NCBI RefSeq assembly: GCF_009730915.1
Contig: NC_052482.1
Location: 20,428,345-20,492,344 of the forward strand
DNA: 64,000 nt
Reading direction: 5' to 3'
Source: Dioscorea cayenensis subsp. rotundata
Lineage: Eukaryota; Streptophyta; Magnoliopsida; Dioscoreales; Dioscoreaceae
Part shown: positions 50,116 to 62,200 of the stretch, in pieces
Numbering within the stretch: the first letter of the stretch is position 1
Layout of the letters: each line of letters starts with the position of its first letter
The notes under the pieces: model-generated
What the model was told of the DNA's origin: nothing
Databases searched by the model: none
Seen by the model: the letters and a program-made list of their open reading frames with translations, nothing else
Position numbers and translations under genes: made by a program

Positions 50116-50523
50116 GATTTAATATTTTTCTAAATATGTATATATATGTTTTTTAAACTATAATTTGATGTTGATTTAAGATGAACATAATTTTATTGAT
50201 GAAAAAAAAAATGTTTGTTAATTAATATTTGAAAAGTCAGTAGGATAAAACCGCAGAACTCATGTCATTGGTTGAGGGAGGGTGTTTCTGGACGTGCCTT
50301 TATTGCTCTGTGACTCTGTCCATTTATATATATAAAATTTTCGTTCATTAAAAAAAAAAAACATAATTTTTTTTTTTTCAAAAAGAAAAAAAATAATATA
50401 ATATTTATTAAAAAAATTTAAATGAAAAATTTTTAGGAAATAGTTAATAATAATGGATTAAAATATAGCTAGTTTTTATGCCCCCAAAAAAAACAACAAT
50501 AACTAAAAGCAAATAATGAATTA

Positions 50524-50611
50524 TGACGTCAGTGATTCGTGATTGAGATGACGTCACACTCACAAAATAAGTAGCTTGGTCACTAAGCAACCGGATTCAC
50601 AAGACCACGTG
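50524..50611 (-). promoter_or_regulatory. Two TGACGTCA palindromes and a G-box upstream of the small gene
   Basis: TGACGTCA occurs at 50524-50531 and 50549-50556, and CACGTG at 50606-50611, about 410-500 bp upstream of the TATA box. These are bZIP (TGA-type and G-box) binding cores. Paired TGACG is the basis of as-1-like, salicylate- and oxidative-stress-responsive elements. Spacing here (25 bp) is wider than the classic as-1. Confidence 0.5.
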
Positions 50612-52510
50612 CACGCACTTCTTATTTTTTTATGTAGTTATTACATATGCAAATGATAATATAAATGATTTCGCAACTTTTTCCGATAGCCGGCTGCCTC
50701 AACTAATTTTTGTTGAATCTTTTTAATAATTTTTAGTGTAAGAATAGCGGACTAGTCCAACAATAACTACCTGTAATTATAATTAAAAAGATCTCGAATT
50801 CGAATCTCTCAGATTAAAATTTATGTTCAAAGTCTTATGTAAGAGTTTTGTGTAAAAATTATTTATTCCCAGAAGATCACTCAAGTTACCATAATAGTGT
50901 ATATGTAAATTATGTTTTGTCTTTTGTTTTATCACTTATCTGATTTTATAAAAAAAAATATATATGAGAGTGTTTGTAGTCTTATTTTTCATTGGATTAT
51001 ATTGGTGGATGATTACTTATTCAAAATCTTCTGTAATTTTATAGTATAATTTACTTATTTTTCTTCAAAAATACGTCGTGGTTGTGTATTTTTTTTAAAT
51101 ATATTGTGGTTTTATTATTTTATTAAAAAAACAAATGATTTGATGCCATGTGTAAAATATTAAAATAAAATTTATTTAATAAATAAGTCAGTGATTACAT
51201 CTAATATCTAATAATATATGTTTTTGTAATTAATTAACTATCAAGAAATACATCAGTAATAACAGTTTAAAGATGAGTGTTAGAATACCATTATATATTA
51301 ATCAATTTATAAAATTTTATCTGCATCTTTATTTTAGTCATTAAAAAATAATATTAATTAATTTCAATTTTTAAATAACATAGACAAATTACAACTTTTC
51401 CTTTACACCATATATATATATATATTTTAAAAAAAATTTAGATATTGAAAACAGTGAATAAAGATTCGGAGTTATCCATTAGTGTCACAATGTCAGATAT
51501 GTGAATATTCATGGAATATTATTATATTTTTTCTTTTCCATCACACATGAAACTTTGGGTGGAAGTAATCAAGATTAGGAAGTCCACATTGACATAAGAT
51601 TTTCTGACATATTCCTGAAAATTTTTTATGTTTTTGTGGTTAAAAAAGTCAATAAAAATATGGACTTATTTTGGCATTCATTTTCTTTTCTTTTTTTACA
51701 CGAATAGAATAATGAAATTGGTAATTTAATATTTTTGTAAAATTATAATTATTTTTTATCATATAAATATATAAAAATTAATAATATTTTTTTGCTCTCA
51801 AATGTGTTTTTTTAATAAGTTGATAAACTTCATGCATTAAAAATAAAAAAAATTATAGAACCAGTAAAATAAATAGGTAAAAACAAAACTGAACACATGC
51901 CATATTTGTCTATAAAATTAATATTGAGATTTAAATTTTTTTTCTTATTTTTTTTGTCTGATTGTTTTTTTTTAATGAATAAACAAACTTGTGTAAGAAC
52001 TCATATTAAATTATTCCGATATAAAATCCATTAAATTAATTGCTAAACATGCTTAAATATAAAAGAGATATCATTCACCAGCGTTGAAATTGTGAGTTTT
52101 GATATATTATATATATCCAAAAATCAACAATTAACTTTAATATACCACTCCAACCAGATCATCCAAGTCACTAATTTTTTTAATATTTTTTTAAATCACA
52201 ACCAGTAACAAACTTATATCCAATTATGTAAAAACCATAAAGTTTTTTTTGCAAAATTAACACAAACTGTAGTTGATAACAAAAACAACCTTAATTAAAT
52301 CCCATACTACATCAAAAAATGCACATTAAAATCAAGCATATAATTTGCTCATAAAAATCAACAAATTTACACCCCAAAAAGTAAACTAAAAAAAAAAAAA
52401 ACTAAAAATCCACCATCCTCAACTTCCTTTCAACATTGATGGAAAACTTAGTCTTTCCTAATCTATATACCAAAAAGACTTCTCATCATCATCAACATCA
52501 ACATGAAACA
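50612..52510. other. AT-rich interval between the two small genes
   Basis: No gene seen. A possible SINE-like stretch lies at about 50739-50960, with a B-box-like GAATTCGAATC and an A-rich end, but it lacks a clear A box or target duplication. The stretch at 52400-52510 is probably the 3' UTR of the next gene. Confidence 0.45.
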
Positions 52511-52720
52511 TTAAGAATCAGAGCTTGCATCAGAAGTGTAGCCACTCAAAGCAGGAGAAGTGTTTCTTGATGTTGAACTTCCACCATTCTTGGAAAACTT
52601 GGGAATCATTGAATGAATTAAGTTTCCAAAGATCTTGGCTTTGATTTGGCCTCTTTTTGGAAGAGGTTTCCTTCTCTCTTTCTTCAGCTTCTCTTCAAGT
52701 CTCTGATGATAGTTCTCCAT
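52511..52720 (-). CDS. Small 69-residue basic protein with PKRGQIKAKIF core
   Basis: Single-exon small gene of unknown function, related to the one at 49841. The N-terminal third is highly charged (ENYHQRLEEKLKKERRK) and probably helical or coiled. It runs into LPKRGQIKAKIFGNLIHSMI and a Ser/Thr-rich tail ending SGYTSDASSDS. It has no signal peptide or membrane segment. I recall plant proteins with a PKRGQ-(I/V)-K core annotated only as uncharacterised. The TATA box TATAAATATAA lies at 52768-52778, close to the ATG, implying a very short 5' UTR. TGACG motifs are at 52853 and 53172. Confidence 0.75.
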   Translation of the reverse strand: MENYHQRLEEKLKKERRKPLPKRGQIKAKIFGNLIHSMIPKFSKNGGSSTSRNTSPALSGYTSDASSDS

Positions 52721-52767
52721 TTCTTCTCTCTGTTAATTGGAAGTGAAGAGTGGTTGTTGGCTTTGAG

Positions 52768-52857
52768 TTATATTTATAGAGATGAAGTCAATAGTTTGCT
52801 TCCTTGTGAGGCAAGTGACTTGAGAGAGCATCTTTGAAATTTTCAAGTCTTATGACG
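52768..52857 (-). promoter_or_regulatory. TATA box and TGACG motif of the 69-residue gene
   Basis: TATAAATATAA on the minus strand (52768-52778), with TGACGTAG at 52853 and a further TGACGTCC at 53172. The layout parallels that of the 61-residue gene. Confidence 0.5.
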
Positions 52858-53483
52858 TAGTACAATATGTCAGCTTGGGAATAACTTAAGTTTTAATGTT
52901 GTTGTTATTTGTAAGATGACATTAGTGCTTATGCCAGTTAAGATGGTGCTTGATTAAAATTGACAACTTAGATTTATATTTGATTACTCTTACCACACAT
53001 GTCTTTGGTGAAATAGTTTTTTAATATGATAAAAGTGGATAAATTATAATTTTATTTTAAAAATAATATAATTATATAATTAAAATAGTAAAAACACATA
53101 AATAAGTAAATACATAACGAAGATTCTAATGAACTTCACCATAGACGGAAAATTATTGTCAGTCATGAACATGACGTCCTAAAAACATTCGGTGCAATAA
53201 ATCGCTTTTCTCCTGATAGTTTTAGTCCGGGAAAAAATATATATATATATTTATATATAATTAAAAAAAGTGTTTTGTGAATATGAACAGTATATTGAGG
53301 AATTGTCCATAGGTAAGATATTCAATTCAAAAAATAAGAAAATATTGTATCTGATGGAAACTAGGATGACAAGTACTAATAAACCAAAATACACAATTTC
53401 AAGTTTCTTTTTTTTTTTTTTAACAAAGTTACAAACATCATTCTTCTTATTGAATTAAAGATTCATAAAGAAGAGGATGATGC
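52858..53483. other. AT-rich spacer before the small membrane-protein gene
   Basis: No coding content is recognised in these roughly 600 bases. They hold a TGACGTCC at 53172, a short AT run near 53240, a T-tract near 53409 and probably the 3' UTR of the gene that ends at 53484. Confidence 0.5.
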
Positions 53484-54909
53484 TCACTTGAGTGGAACAC
53501 TGAGGGAGTAAACAATGAGCATTGTCACAACAACAATGGCACCTGCCAAAGTGAATTGAGGACTTGTCCATAACTTCAGATTTGATCTCTCTGTTCTTTT
53601 GATAGGATCGATTTCCTCCGATAATGGATATTCGGAGCGACGGGGATTCCAGCTCACATACTTGTCTGCATTGAATTGTGAAAATAGAGATTTCTTTGCT
53701 TTTTTTCTCATTGCTGATTTCTTCCCTTTATTTCTGAAACTTGACCATGCTTTGTCCCAGTCTCTGGATGTTTCATCACCTGATTTGCAGGAATAAAATA
53801 AACATTCAGATTTTAGAGCTTGCAAAAACTTCACCAAATATGGAAAAAGTTGAACATGGAATGGAATCAAATACAATTCATCTATAATAGAAGAGTTATT
53901 ATAAGGTTTTGTTGACACTTTAAGAATAAATAAATGATCTCTCTCTTGGCATAATAACAGCATAGACTTAACATAAAATTCATTAATTTTTTAGCTTCAC
54001 AATCAGTTTCTTTAAGCAATTCACTGCCACAAGAGTTCAGAAATCACTTTAAATGATTCAATAAATATCTTTTTCTCTTGGAGCAATCTATTACTGTAAA
54101 CCATGAAATGCAGAAATAAATATTTAGATTTGAGAGCTCTTAAACAATGCACAATCTATGCAAAGTTGAATACATGGGATTGAAACAAACTCATCTATCA
54201 TACAAATATCATAAGCTTTCATTAGTACAATTTTTTTTTTTCATTTGTCCATCCATTGTATTTTCTTCATGTACACAACTCTGACAATGAATAATCTCTC
54301 TTATTACTGCAATGAGTAGCATATACTCAATACATGCTAACTCTTGAATTACAATAACAAACTAATTGACATTTTTCTTTGCTTTCCAAATCTCGTCTTC
54401 TTTTGCTCAAAATGAGTTCAATGTTCCAATATATAAAGCTTCTTCCTTTTTTGTTAATTTTATTTTTGGTAATCAAAATCAAAACACACATTCATAAATG
54501 ACAACTCTAAAACAATGCAAAATCAATGCAAAGTTGAATAAATGGAATCAAATCAAATTCATGTTTCAGACAAACATAAGAAGCTTTAATCAGTGCAATC
54601 TCTTCCATTTATCTATGAAAACAAAATCCCTTCAACAACAAACAATCTCTATCTCTTCTAAGGTCCAAAATCACATCTTTCATGCAATCAATCTCTTTCT
54701 ACAACTCTCTGCCACAAAAGAGTTCATGCAATCCAAAATTTGACACAAATCTAATACATATCAAACCATTAATCCTGAAAATTGATGAAAAAATTGGGGA
54801 ATTGATTACCGTTGTCATTCTTCCCATTGTCTCGTGATGAAGAGCCATCTTTGGAACAGCGAGGGAGAAGGGGACCCCTAGCTGCTAACCTTCTCACGCC
54901 CAGATTCAT
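53484..54909 (-). CDS. Small organelle-type membrane protein, two exons
   Basis: Exons 54909-54810 and 53779-53484 join GT-AG in frame to give 131 residues. The N-terminus (MNLGVRRLAARGPLLPRCSK) is Arg/Leu/Ala-rich without early acidic residues, as plastid or mitochondrial transit peptides are. The middle is basic (RNKGKKSAMRKKAKKSLF), followed by FNADKYVSWNPRRSEYPLSE and DPIKRTERSN (about 91-100). One hydrophobic helix occupies about residues 109-128 near the C-terminus, which ends SVPLK. This suggests a single-pass, tail-located membrane protein facing the stroma or matrix. I do not recognise a named family, although similar uncharacterised plant proteins probably exist. The intron is about 1 kb and AT-rich. 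The single ATG and clean splice junctions support the model. Confidence 0.8.
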
Positions 54910-56207
54910 GGCGAGGAAGCCAGTGAAACAGTGGGGAAGTGATTGGAAGTTTGAGACTGAGAAGAAGGGGTTTCTCCTTCATTCATGGCCATTCCCTTAT
55001 TCTTTGAGTGTCTGATGTGGATAAAGTGGGCCCCATCCAACGTGGATTGTATCAGCTGTGGTGCTCCAAACAGCAAACCTAGTCTTTATTATTTATTTTT
55101 ATTATTATTATTTTTTTTGGGCCATAGTTTAAAACAAAAATATATGAAAACCACTAAATGATGAAGTGATAAGTCATCCGAATGGTAGGTGAGTGGTATA
55201 GAATCGGATATCCATGTTATAATACTGCATAACTCTGTACAGATTTTGTAGAAATATTTTAGCAGTACTATTTATTTATTATTTATGTCTTTTGTGGGAG
55301 GAGTTATATTCTCTACTTCTTTAAAGTTATAAGACAAGATATTTACTATTATAGAGTTATGATATATGATATATCATCTTGGGCACATGTGGTAAGGTAT
55401 CATTAGCTCCCGAGTATTAATCCGTCCCACATTGTATTCCCCTAGAGAATTACATATTTATTTCTTTAACAACCCTTTGTTGGTGACATGTGTGGTTTTT
55501 GTCAATATATCAATATATATAAACAAAAGACTAATTTTTTTAAAAAAAATAAGATTGAAAAGGGTATAAAAAACATATGGCTTGAACGCAACAAACATAT
55601 ATTTCAACTTGATACTTTGCCTTTTTTAGTCTATAATGATTAAAATTACTAATATGCTTTTTTCTTGGTTTTCTACAGCTTCGGACAACCATATCAATCT
55701 CTCAACTAGGCTTCTAAGAAGATAAAACACTTCCTCAACTTCATCAGCATAAGAGCTTTTCATCAATCTCGCGAGATAGATCATAATCCCAGCTTTGGAG
55801 TGAGAGGTTTTTTTTTTTTGTAGTCTTAGCAGGTTTGTTCTATTAGACGGTGGTTTTTCACCTGCTAGACTGTCTTTTTTTTTCTTGTCGCTTCTGCTTT
55901 ATTTGTTTCCCCTGCTTTATTATTATTATTATTAATTATTACACCTGCTAGACTGTCTTTTTTTTTTTCTTGTCGCTTCTGCTTTATTTGTTTCCACTGC
56001 TTTATTATTATTATTATTAATTATTACATCATAATAATTAATAACAACGCAAGCTGTTCCATTCCTCGTATCCAATCAAAGCCGCCAAATTTCCTCAAAA
56101 TATCTTTTTCTTTCCTAATCTCAAAGCACAGCTCTTATGATATCTTTATAGTGTCCTCTTTCTTTCTTTCCCTCCTCCCAATCGCGCGGGTGACCCAGAG
56201 CTCAACA
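54910..56207. other. Intergenic region before the PPR gene
   Basis: It contains the promoter of the membrane-protein gene, AT-rich filler, an 83-bp tandem duplication at 55859-56027 and the presumed PPR promoter and 5' UTR. No other gene was seen. Confidence 0.5.
55859..56027. repeat. 83-bp near-identical tandem duplication upstream of the PPR gene
   Basis: Copies start at 55859 and 55942, both beginning CACCTGCTAGACTGTC. Each continues through CTTGTCGCTTCTGC and ends in an (ATT)n-AATTATTAC stretch. The copies differ by only a few bases, mostly T-tract length, so the duplication is recent. It ends about 180 bp before the start codon, inside the likely promoter or 5' UTR. Confidence 0.9.
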
Positions 56208-59200
56208 ATGGCGGAGCTTGGCGTCATCGTCTCCTCTTCTCTCCACCTCCCTCCTTCCTCCTCTCTCTCCAAACCCTCATCCCCTCCCCGCCGCTCCTCT
56301 CGCCGTAGCCTTCGCCTCTCGCCGCAACCCCTGCTTTCCGATGTCCGCATCGACCTCACCTCTCCTGCCTCCTCCTCCGAACCCTCCACCCGTCGTCTCC
56401 TCAAGTACTACGCTCGCCTCGCCTCGAAGATCGCCCGGGGTGGTCGCTTCACTGACTTCCTTATGATCGCCGAGAGCGTCCTCACCTCTGACGCCGTCGC
56501 TGCCGAGTCGTCGCAGTTCGTGGCCCGTGTTGACACCCGGATGATCTCCAGTGGGATCTATGATGTATTGCGGAATGGGGGTCTTAATGTGGTTCTTGAT
56601 TTCTTGAATGGGGCTCACAGGCTCGGCTTTTGTCCTTCTTCGTTCTTTGACGAGGCTGCGATTGAAGCTTTGGGGGTGGAGTGCCGGAGGTTAGTGGAAA
56701 GAAGAAGGTTGGACGAGTTTGTGGAGATAATGGAAACTCTGGCTGGTAAGTGAGGGATTTGGTAGTTTTCAATTGCTTTTTAGCTGAAAAGAAGTTATCA
56801 TTTGATTGTTTAGTTGTTTTCATGTCTCCAGATTATCAGTTCTTTGTTAAAGAAGTTGTTGATCCTGATGTTGTATTGAGGATATTTGTCCAGAGGCGTA
56901 ATGTAGAAATGGCTGTCAGGTAAAACTAAGCAAGGGGTCTTTTCTTTAAGGTTTTACCATACATTGATTAGCTCAAGATTGTTAATGTGATCACACACAT
57001 AGAAACTTCTTGCATATTTTAGTTGGCCATTCAAGGTTGTTCTTTTGTCTCCAAAGCAGAGGTTATAAGGTAAGCAGGTAGAATGGTTTGCAACTTTGCA
57101 CTAATTCTTGTCAACCTTGTGTCATCATTCTCTCTTGCTACAGAAAGCTGTATTTTATGAACTTTTTTGCATTGTGACAATTAGAATTATGTACATTTTT
57201 GCTTTACTATCAAAATGGTCAAGGGATCTTTACTTCTATCGTGCTTGCTAGTCAAGTATACTGTTTAACGGGTAGGCATGTATTTGCAGATATGCAAGCA
57301 TATTTCCCCATGCCCAACTGCTTCTATGTTCCGTCATGAATGAATTTGGGAAGAAACGTGACTTAAAATCAGCCATAAGAACTTTTGAAGCAATTAAAGA
57401 AACTTGTGGTGGCTATAACATGTTTGCTTGCCGCAGTATAATTGATATTTGTGGACTTTGTGGAGATTTATTGAAATCCAGGAGTATTTTTGAGGTAAGA
57501 TGATTGTTTTAAGTTGGTTTACACTCTGACATATGAAAATGATGGTATTTCTGGTTCGCAGATAATACCATGTGAGTTTTATTAAGCCAAATTACTTGAT
57601 GTTCTCATGTATGTGCATAAGCATTTCATCTTTTGCCTTCACTTTCCTTCTCAAGTTTAATTGGTGATTTTCATCTTGAACTGTCATATTCCTTCCTGAA
57701 ATTGACTAGTGGGACACTTCTGCACTAAGTTGCCTTGTTTACTATATGAGCTGCAATTTTTCCTGCTCAAAGCAAATTTATCTTAGTGAGAAACAATATT
57801 AAAGATGGCTGTCAAAGCTTTTCCAATATCTTGCTATGCAAATCATGGCATGTTCGTCAAGTAGGATTACTTCAGCACTTCAGATTTAAGTCAGGATTAC
57901 TTATGCGCTGCAAACTGTCTTGTGGAAGCAGAGGAACTATTGAAAGAGAGATTTGTTCTTGGCTACTGATGGGATATGGATCTAAATCTTAAGCTAGATT
58001 TGTAGGTCCTTTATGATTTCATGCATGCTATTTAACCATAGAAGTATAAAAGACAGGATTCTTCGGTGAGGTAAAAGAAGGATGTATACGCTAAACTTTT
58101 CATGTAATAAGAGTATTATTTTTCATTTCTGGATGCATGCCTCCCCCTGGAGATGGATAATTACTTAATTAGCAGCACAGCATAATTTGTTACACAATAT
58201 GCCAATTTCTCAGGATGAAATATCCAGATGTGCGTTTGTTTTACTTAGGGGCCATATGGATATAATTTTTGCTAGTAGTCTCAAATTTTGCTTCTGTATG
58301 GATTTTAATTCTTTTGATGCTGTTATGATGTTTGATTTTTTATATTTGGAGGATCTAATGTAGGAGTTGCTCGCTCAGAAGATCACACCAAACACCTACG
58401 TCTTCAACAGCCTTATGAATGTCAATGCCCGTGATTTGAGCTACACCTTGCATGTTTACAGACATATGCAAGTAATGAAATCTTCTTCTTTCTAATGTTG
58501 GCATTTATAGGTAGGTGCTGTTTTTGGTTTTCTTTTTCTTTTGTCTATGTCATATAATCTGTTTTCCTCACACAGAATTAGTACTTAGGTTGGTTGATAG
58601 CCTCAACTGTGTTTTTTTGTTTGCATCTTCGAGATTGTTCATGAGATATGCAGTCAGTTATGTATCAAGAGAAAGTATATATAGGATCACATATATAGGT
58701 ACGCTCTTGTATAATATTTGGCTAAGAAGTCTTCAATCATTTTGTCACATTCTTTGTTTTATGTTTCCTTTTCTTCTGTTTTTTGCATTTCTGGTGCATC
58801 TCATTGTATACTTGCTTTTGAGCTTCACCTTAAATTTACATTTTAGAATGTATGGTAGTTCCCATATTATCAATTATGCTATCTCATAGCTGAACATAAG
58901 GTCTTCTTTACCCTAGAATATTGGCTTTAGTTATCCTTGTGGATATGATCTTACAATCTTCTGTTAAAGATGCTTTAGTGGCTTTTTGGAGCATGTAATC
59001 TTTTCAGACTTACATCTTGCTTTTCTTCTCTTCCAGTGAACTATTTTTCTTTCATAAATTTGTGTTTTGTTGTGTTACAAAAACTATTGAATATTTAGTT
59101 TCCAGTTAACCATGACTTTGTTAGTGTGTTCTGCTAACTTAATTTTACCATTTATTAGGCTTTATGTGTCACTCTGGATCTGGCATCTTATAACATAATC

Positions 59201-62200
59201 TTGAAGGCTTGTTGCAATGCGAAAAGAGTTGATTTAGCCCAAGATGTGTATAAGGAGATGAAAGACCTGCAATCAATGGGTGTCTTCAAATTGGATGTTA
59301 TCACATACAGTACAATGATAAAAGTCTGTTGTATTTCAGCTCAGATGGCATCCTTAAATCCTCTCCTTTTTCTTACATTTTTTACCCTTGCCCTTCCTAA
59401 TCCAATCTTATCTCACAACTTTTCCACTTGTCTAGGTATTTGCAGATGCAAAATTGTCGCAAATGGCTTTGAATGTAAAAGAAGACATGCTTTGGGCTGG
59501 TGTTGATCTTAATATAGTAACATGGTCTTCATTAATCAGTGCTTTCACTAATGCTGGTGATGTAGATCGTGCTTTGCAGATGTTTGAAAAAATGATTCGA
59601 GCTGGATGTGCACCCAATGCTCAGTGTTGTAACATTCTGCTTAATGCTTTTGTTGAGTCATGCCAGTATGACAGAGCTTTTCGACTTTTCTATACTTGGA
59701 AAGAGAGTGGATTTAAAGTTTTTCAGAATATGAAGAAGAGGGAGCATGACAATATTCATGATTCCTCATTACTAGATCAACTTACTGGAGATGGTGATAC
59801 TCAGTCAATCTGTTTATATGATTCAAAACCTTTAGGCAACATGGTAGTTGTTCCCTTCAGACCAACTGTTGCTACGTTTAACATTCTAATGAAGGCCTGT
59901 GGTTCTGATCACTACCGAGCAAAATCCCTGATGGATGAAATGAAAATAATGGACCTTTCGCCCAACCATATCAGCTGGTCTATCTTGATTAATATCTATG
60001 GGACATCTCAAGACATTTGGGGTGCCATACAGGTTAGTTTGAGCCTCAAATTTTTTCTGCTATATCTTTGCTTGGAAGGTACACTCTGCTAGACCATATA
60101 GTTTCTAAATTTATAATGTTAATTATACTTTTGACATTTTCTTGTTGTAGTTGCTTACTTGCTTTGATGCTTCATACTTTTTTATAAGAAGTAAGATGAA
60201 GATATTCAAGATCCATAAATATGTCTGTATACAATCTTGGCTTGACATACTATATGCATATAAGACGTTCCCTCTCTAATTTCTTTGAGATACAATTTTG
60301 TTTATAACACCCCATGTAAAAATATGAACTCAGGTTGCTTCTAGAATTCATGCATATCTTCTCTTTTGTTTAATGTATAATTAGGATGGAGTATATTTTA
60401 ATAACTGACTCTGGCTGTTGTTTGTTTCCCCTTTCTTGTTGATCAAACTTTCTGCTTGAGCATGCTTTATAGTATCTGTCATTTATTTTTCTTAAGCTAA
60501 TAGTAACTTTGTTTTTTGATACAGGCATTCAAAACGATGCATAGATTTGGAATTAAGCCTGATGTTATTGCATACACTACAGCAATTAAGGTTGAGAGAA
60601 TTTTATATACTAATTTGAGTTTGATATCCCTCTTCAATTACTTTGAATTATGGAGATTACAACCTGCTTCTATTCCTATGTGCCTTTATTTTCTAGGATC
60701 CAAGTACCCTAATAATTTTAACAAGTTTTGTCTTGATATTCACTATTCACATGTAACTGGTAACATGTTTAAAAATATATAAGTTAAAAGTTGTTGAATA
60801 TTGGATTTCTACTTAGGATGTAAGAGAAAATCAATACCAGCTGAAACCCTGAACTGCAAAGATGAACAGAACAATTTAAGAAAGATAATTTCGAGAAAAT
60901 GCTATCTAGGAACATTCTTTGATTGTTTTGATCTTAATGCTTTTTCTACAACTGATCAACCCCATTTGAAGGAAAAAAAGGACTTAAGATTTATTCCATA
61001 ATTTGACAAATCTGGTGACAGTAAGAATTGTTTCTATGTAAATGTCTTCAACTTTGTGTTGATTTTTACAATTCTTTAGAAATGACATATTTTTAATCAA
61101 AGAGTTTCAAATTTCTTCCAATATCAAGATGAGGGAGTAAATAATGCAAGTGGCAATAAAAAATGAGGCTTTGAGGATCGGCTAAATTATGTCTATAAAA
61201 TCTACATTTTTGAAGAGGTAATGGTGTAGAATAGATGGGTTTGTTTATTTAACTTTTATTTGGTGAAGATTCTTGCTGTCATTATTTAGAAAGTTAGATG
61301 TTTTCAACCTGCTTTTGTCAGCTTTATAATTATTTTGCAGGCTTGTGTGGAAAATGAAAACCCAAAGATGGCATTCATTTTATTTGAAGAGATGAAAAGA
61401 CATAAAATTCAACCCAATTTGGTGAGCCTCTTGTCATGATAATTGACAATTAATTGTCAGTCTTGTTGATTTATCTATTTATATATTTATTTTTTGACAA
61501 AGAGTTGCGAGCAACTAGAACATCTGTCCAATAACAGACATAGACTAGCATCTATTATTATTTCAAGGCATTATCTCCGTCAACCAAAAAGATAACTTGA
61601 GGCCCTGATGAAATAAAATGAGCTCACTATTGTGTCTGGCCAACTTTGTGAGGGCATCTTTGGGTGTCTTTTCTCTTACGCTAGTTAATGGGTATGTAAT
61701 GTCTTGCTGTTTCAGAAACAGTTTTTGTTTCGATTATGCAAATCTTTATGCTTGATATTTGACTGGTGTACGTATGCCTTTGTCTTCCTATACATTCACA
61801 TGAAATTTCCCTTGTGTCTTTTATCTACCACTCTTGTACCACATTCTGACATTCTTGTCCTCATTTCCAATTCATCAACATGTATTGCCGTCCAATTTGT
61901 GTTCCAGTCTTCCTTTAGCTCATAATGAAAATAGGCAAGTTTGTCTTTTATGCGAACCCGGATGCTATTCTCTATCAAGTGGCCACCATAACTTTATTAC
62001 ACGTTCTATGTTGCTGCCACGCTCAGTTTTATATCTTATCTTGTGATGCTTGCTGAATTGCAGTAGAATTCTGCCAATATCTTTATTTTTTTTGCTTCGA
62101 GTGTTTTGCCTTGACCATGATGAGATCTCATTTTGGGTGAAGAATTAAGTCAGCCCTTTGTGAAATGGTATTTCAGGTGACATATAATACGCTTTTAAGA

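Noticed and set aside
50739-50960. Third SINE-like stretch
   Set aside because: It has a B-box-like word and an A-rich end but no clear A box or target duplication, so it is not called as an element.
56135-56618. Antisense frames opposite PPR exon 1
   Set aside because: Shadow frames of a GC-rich coding exon, with highly skewed Arg/Glu/Gly composition.
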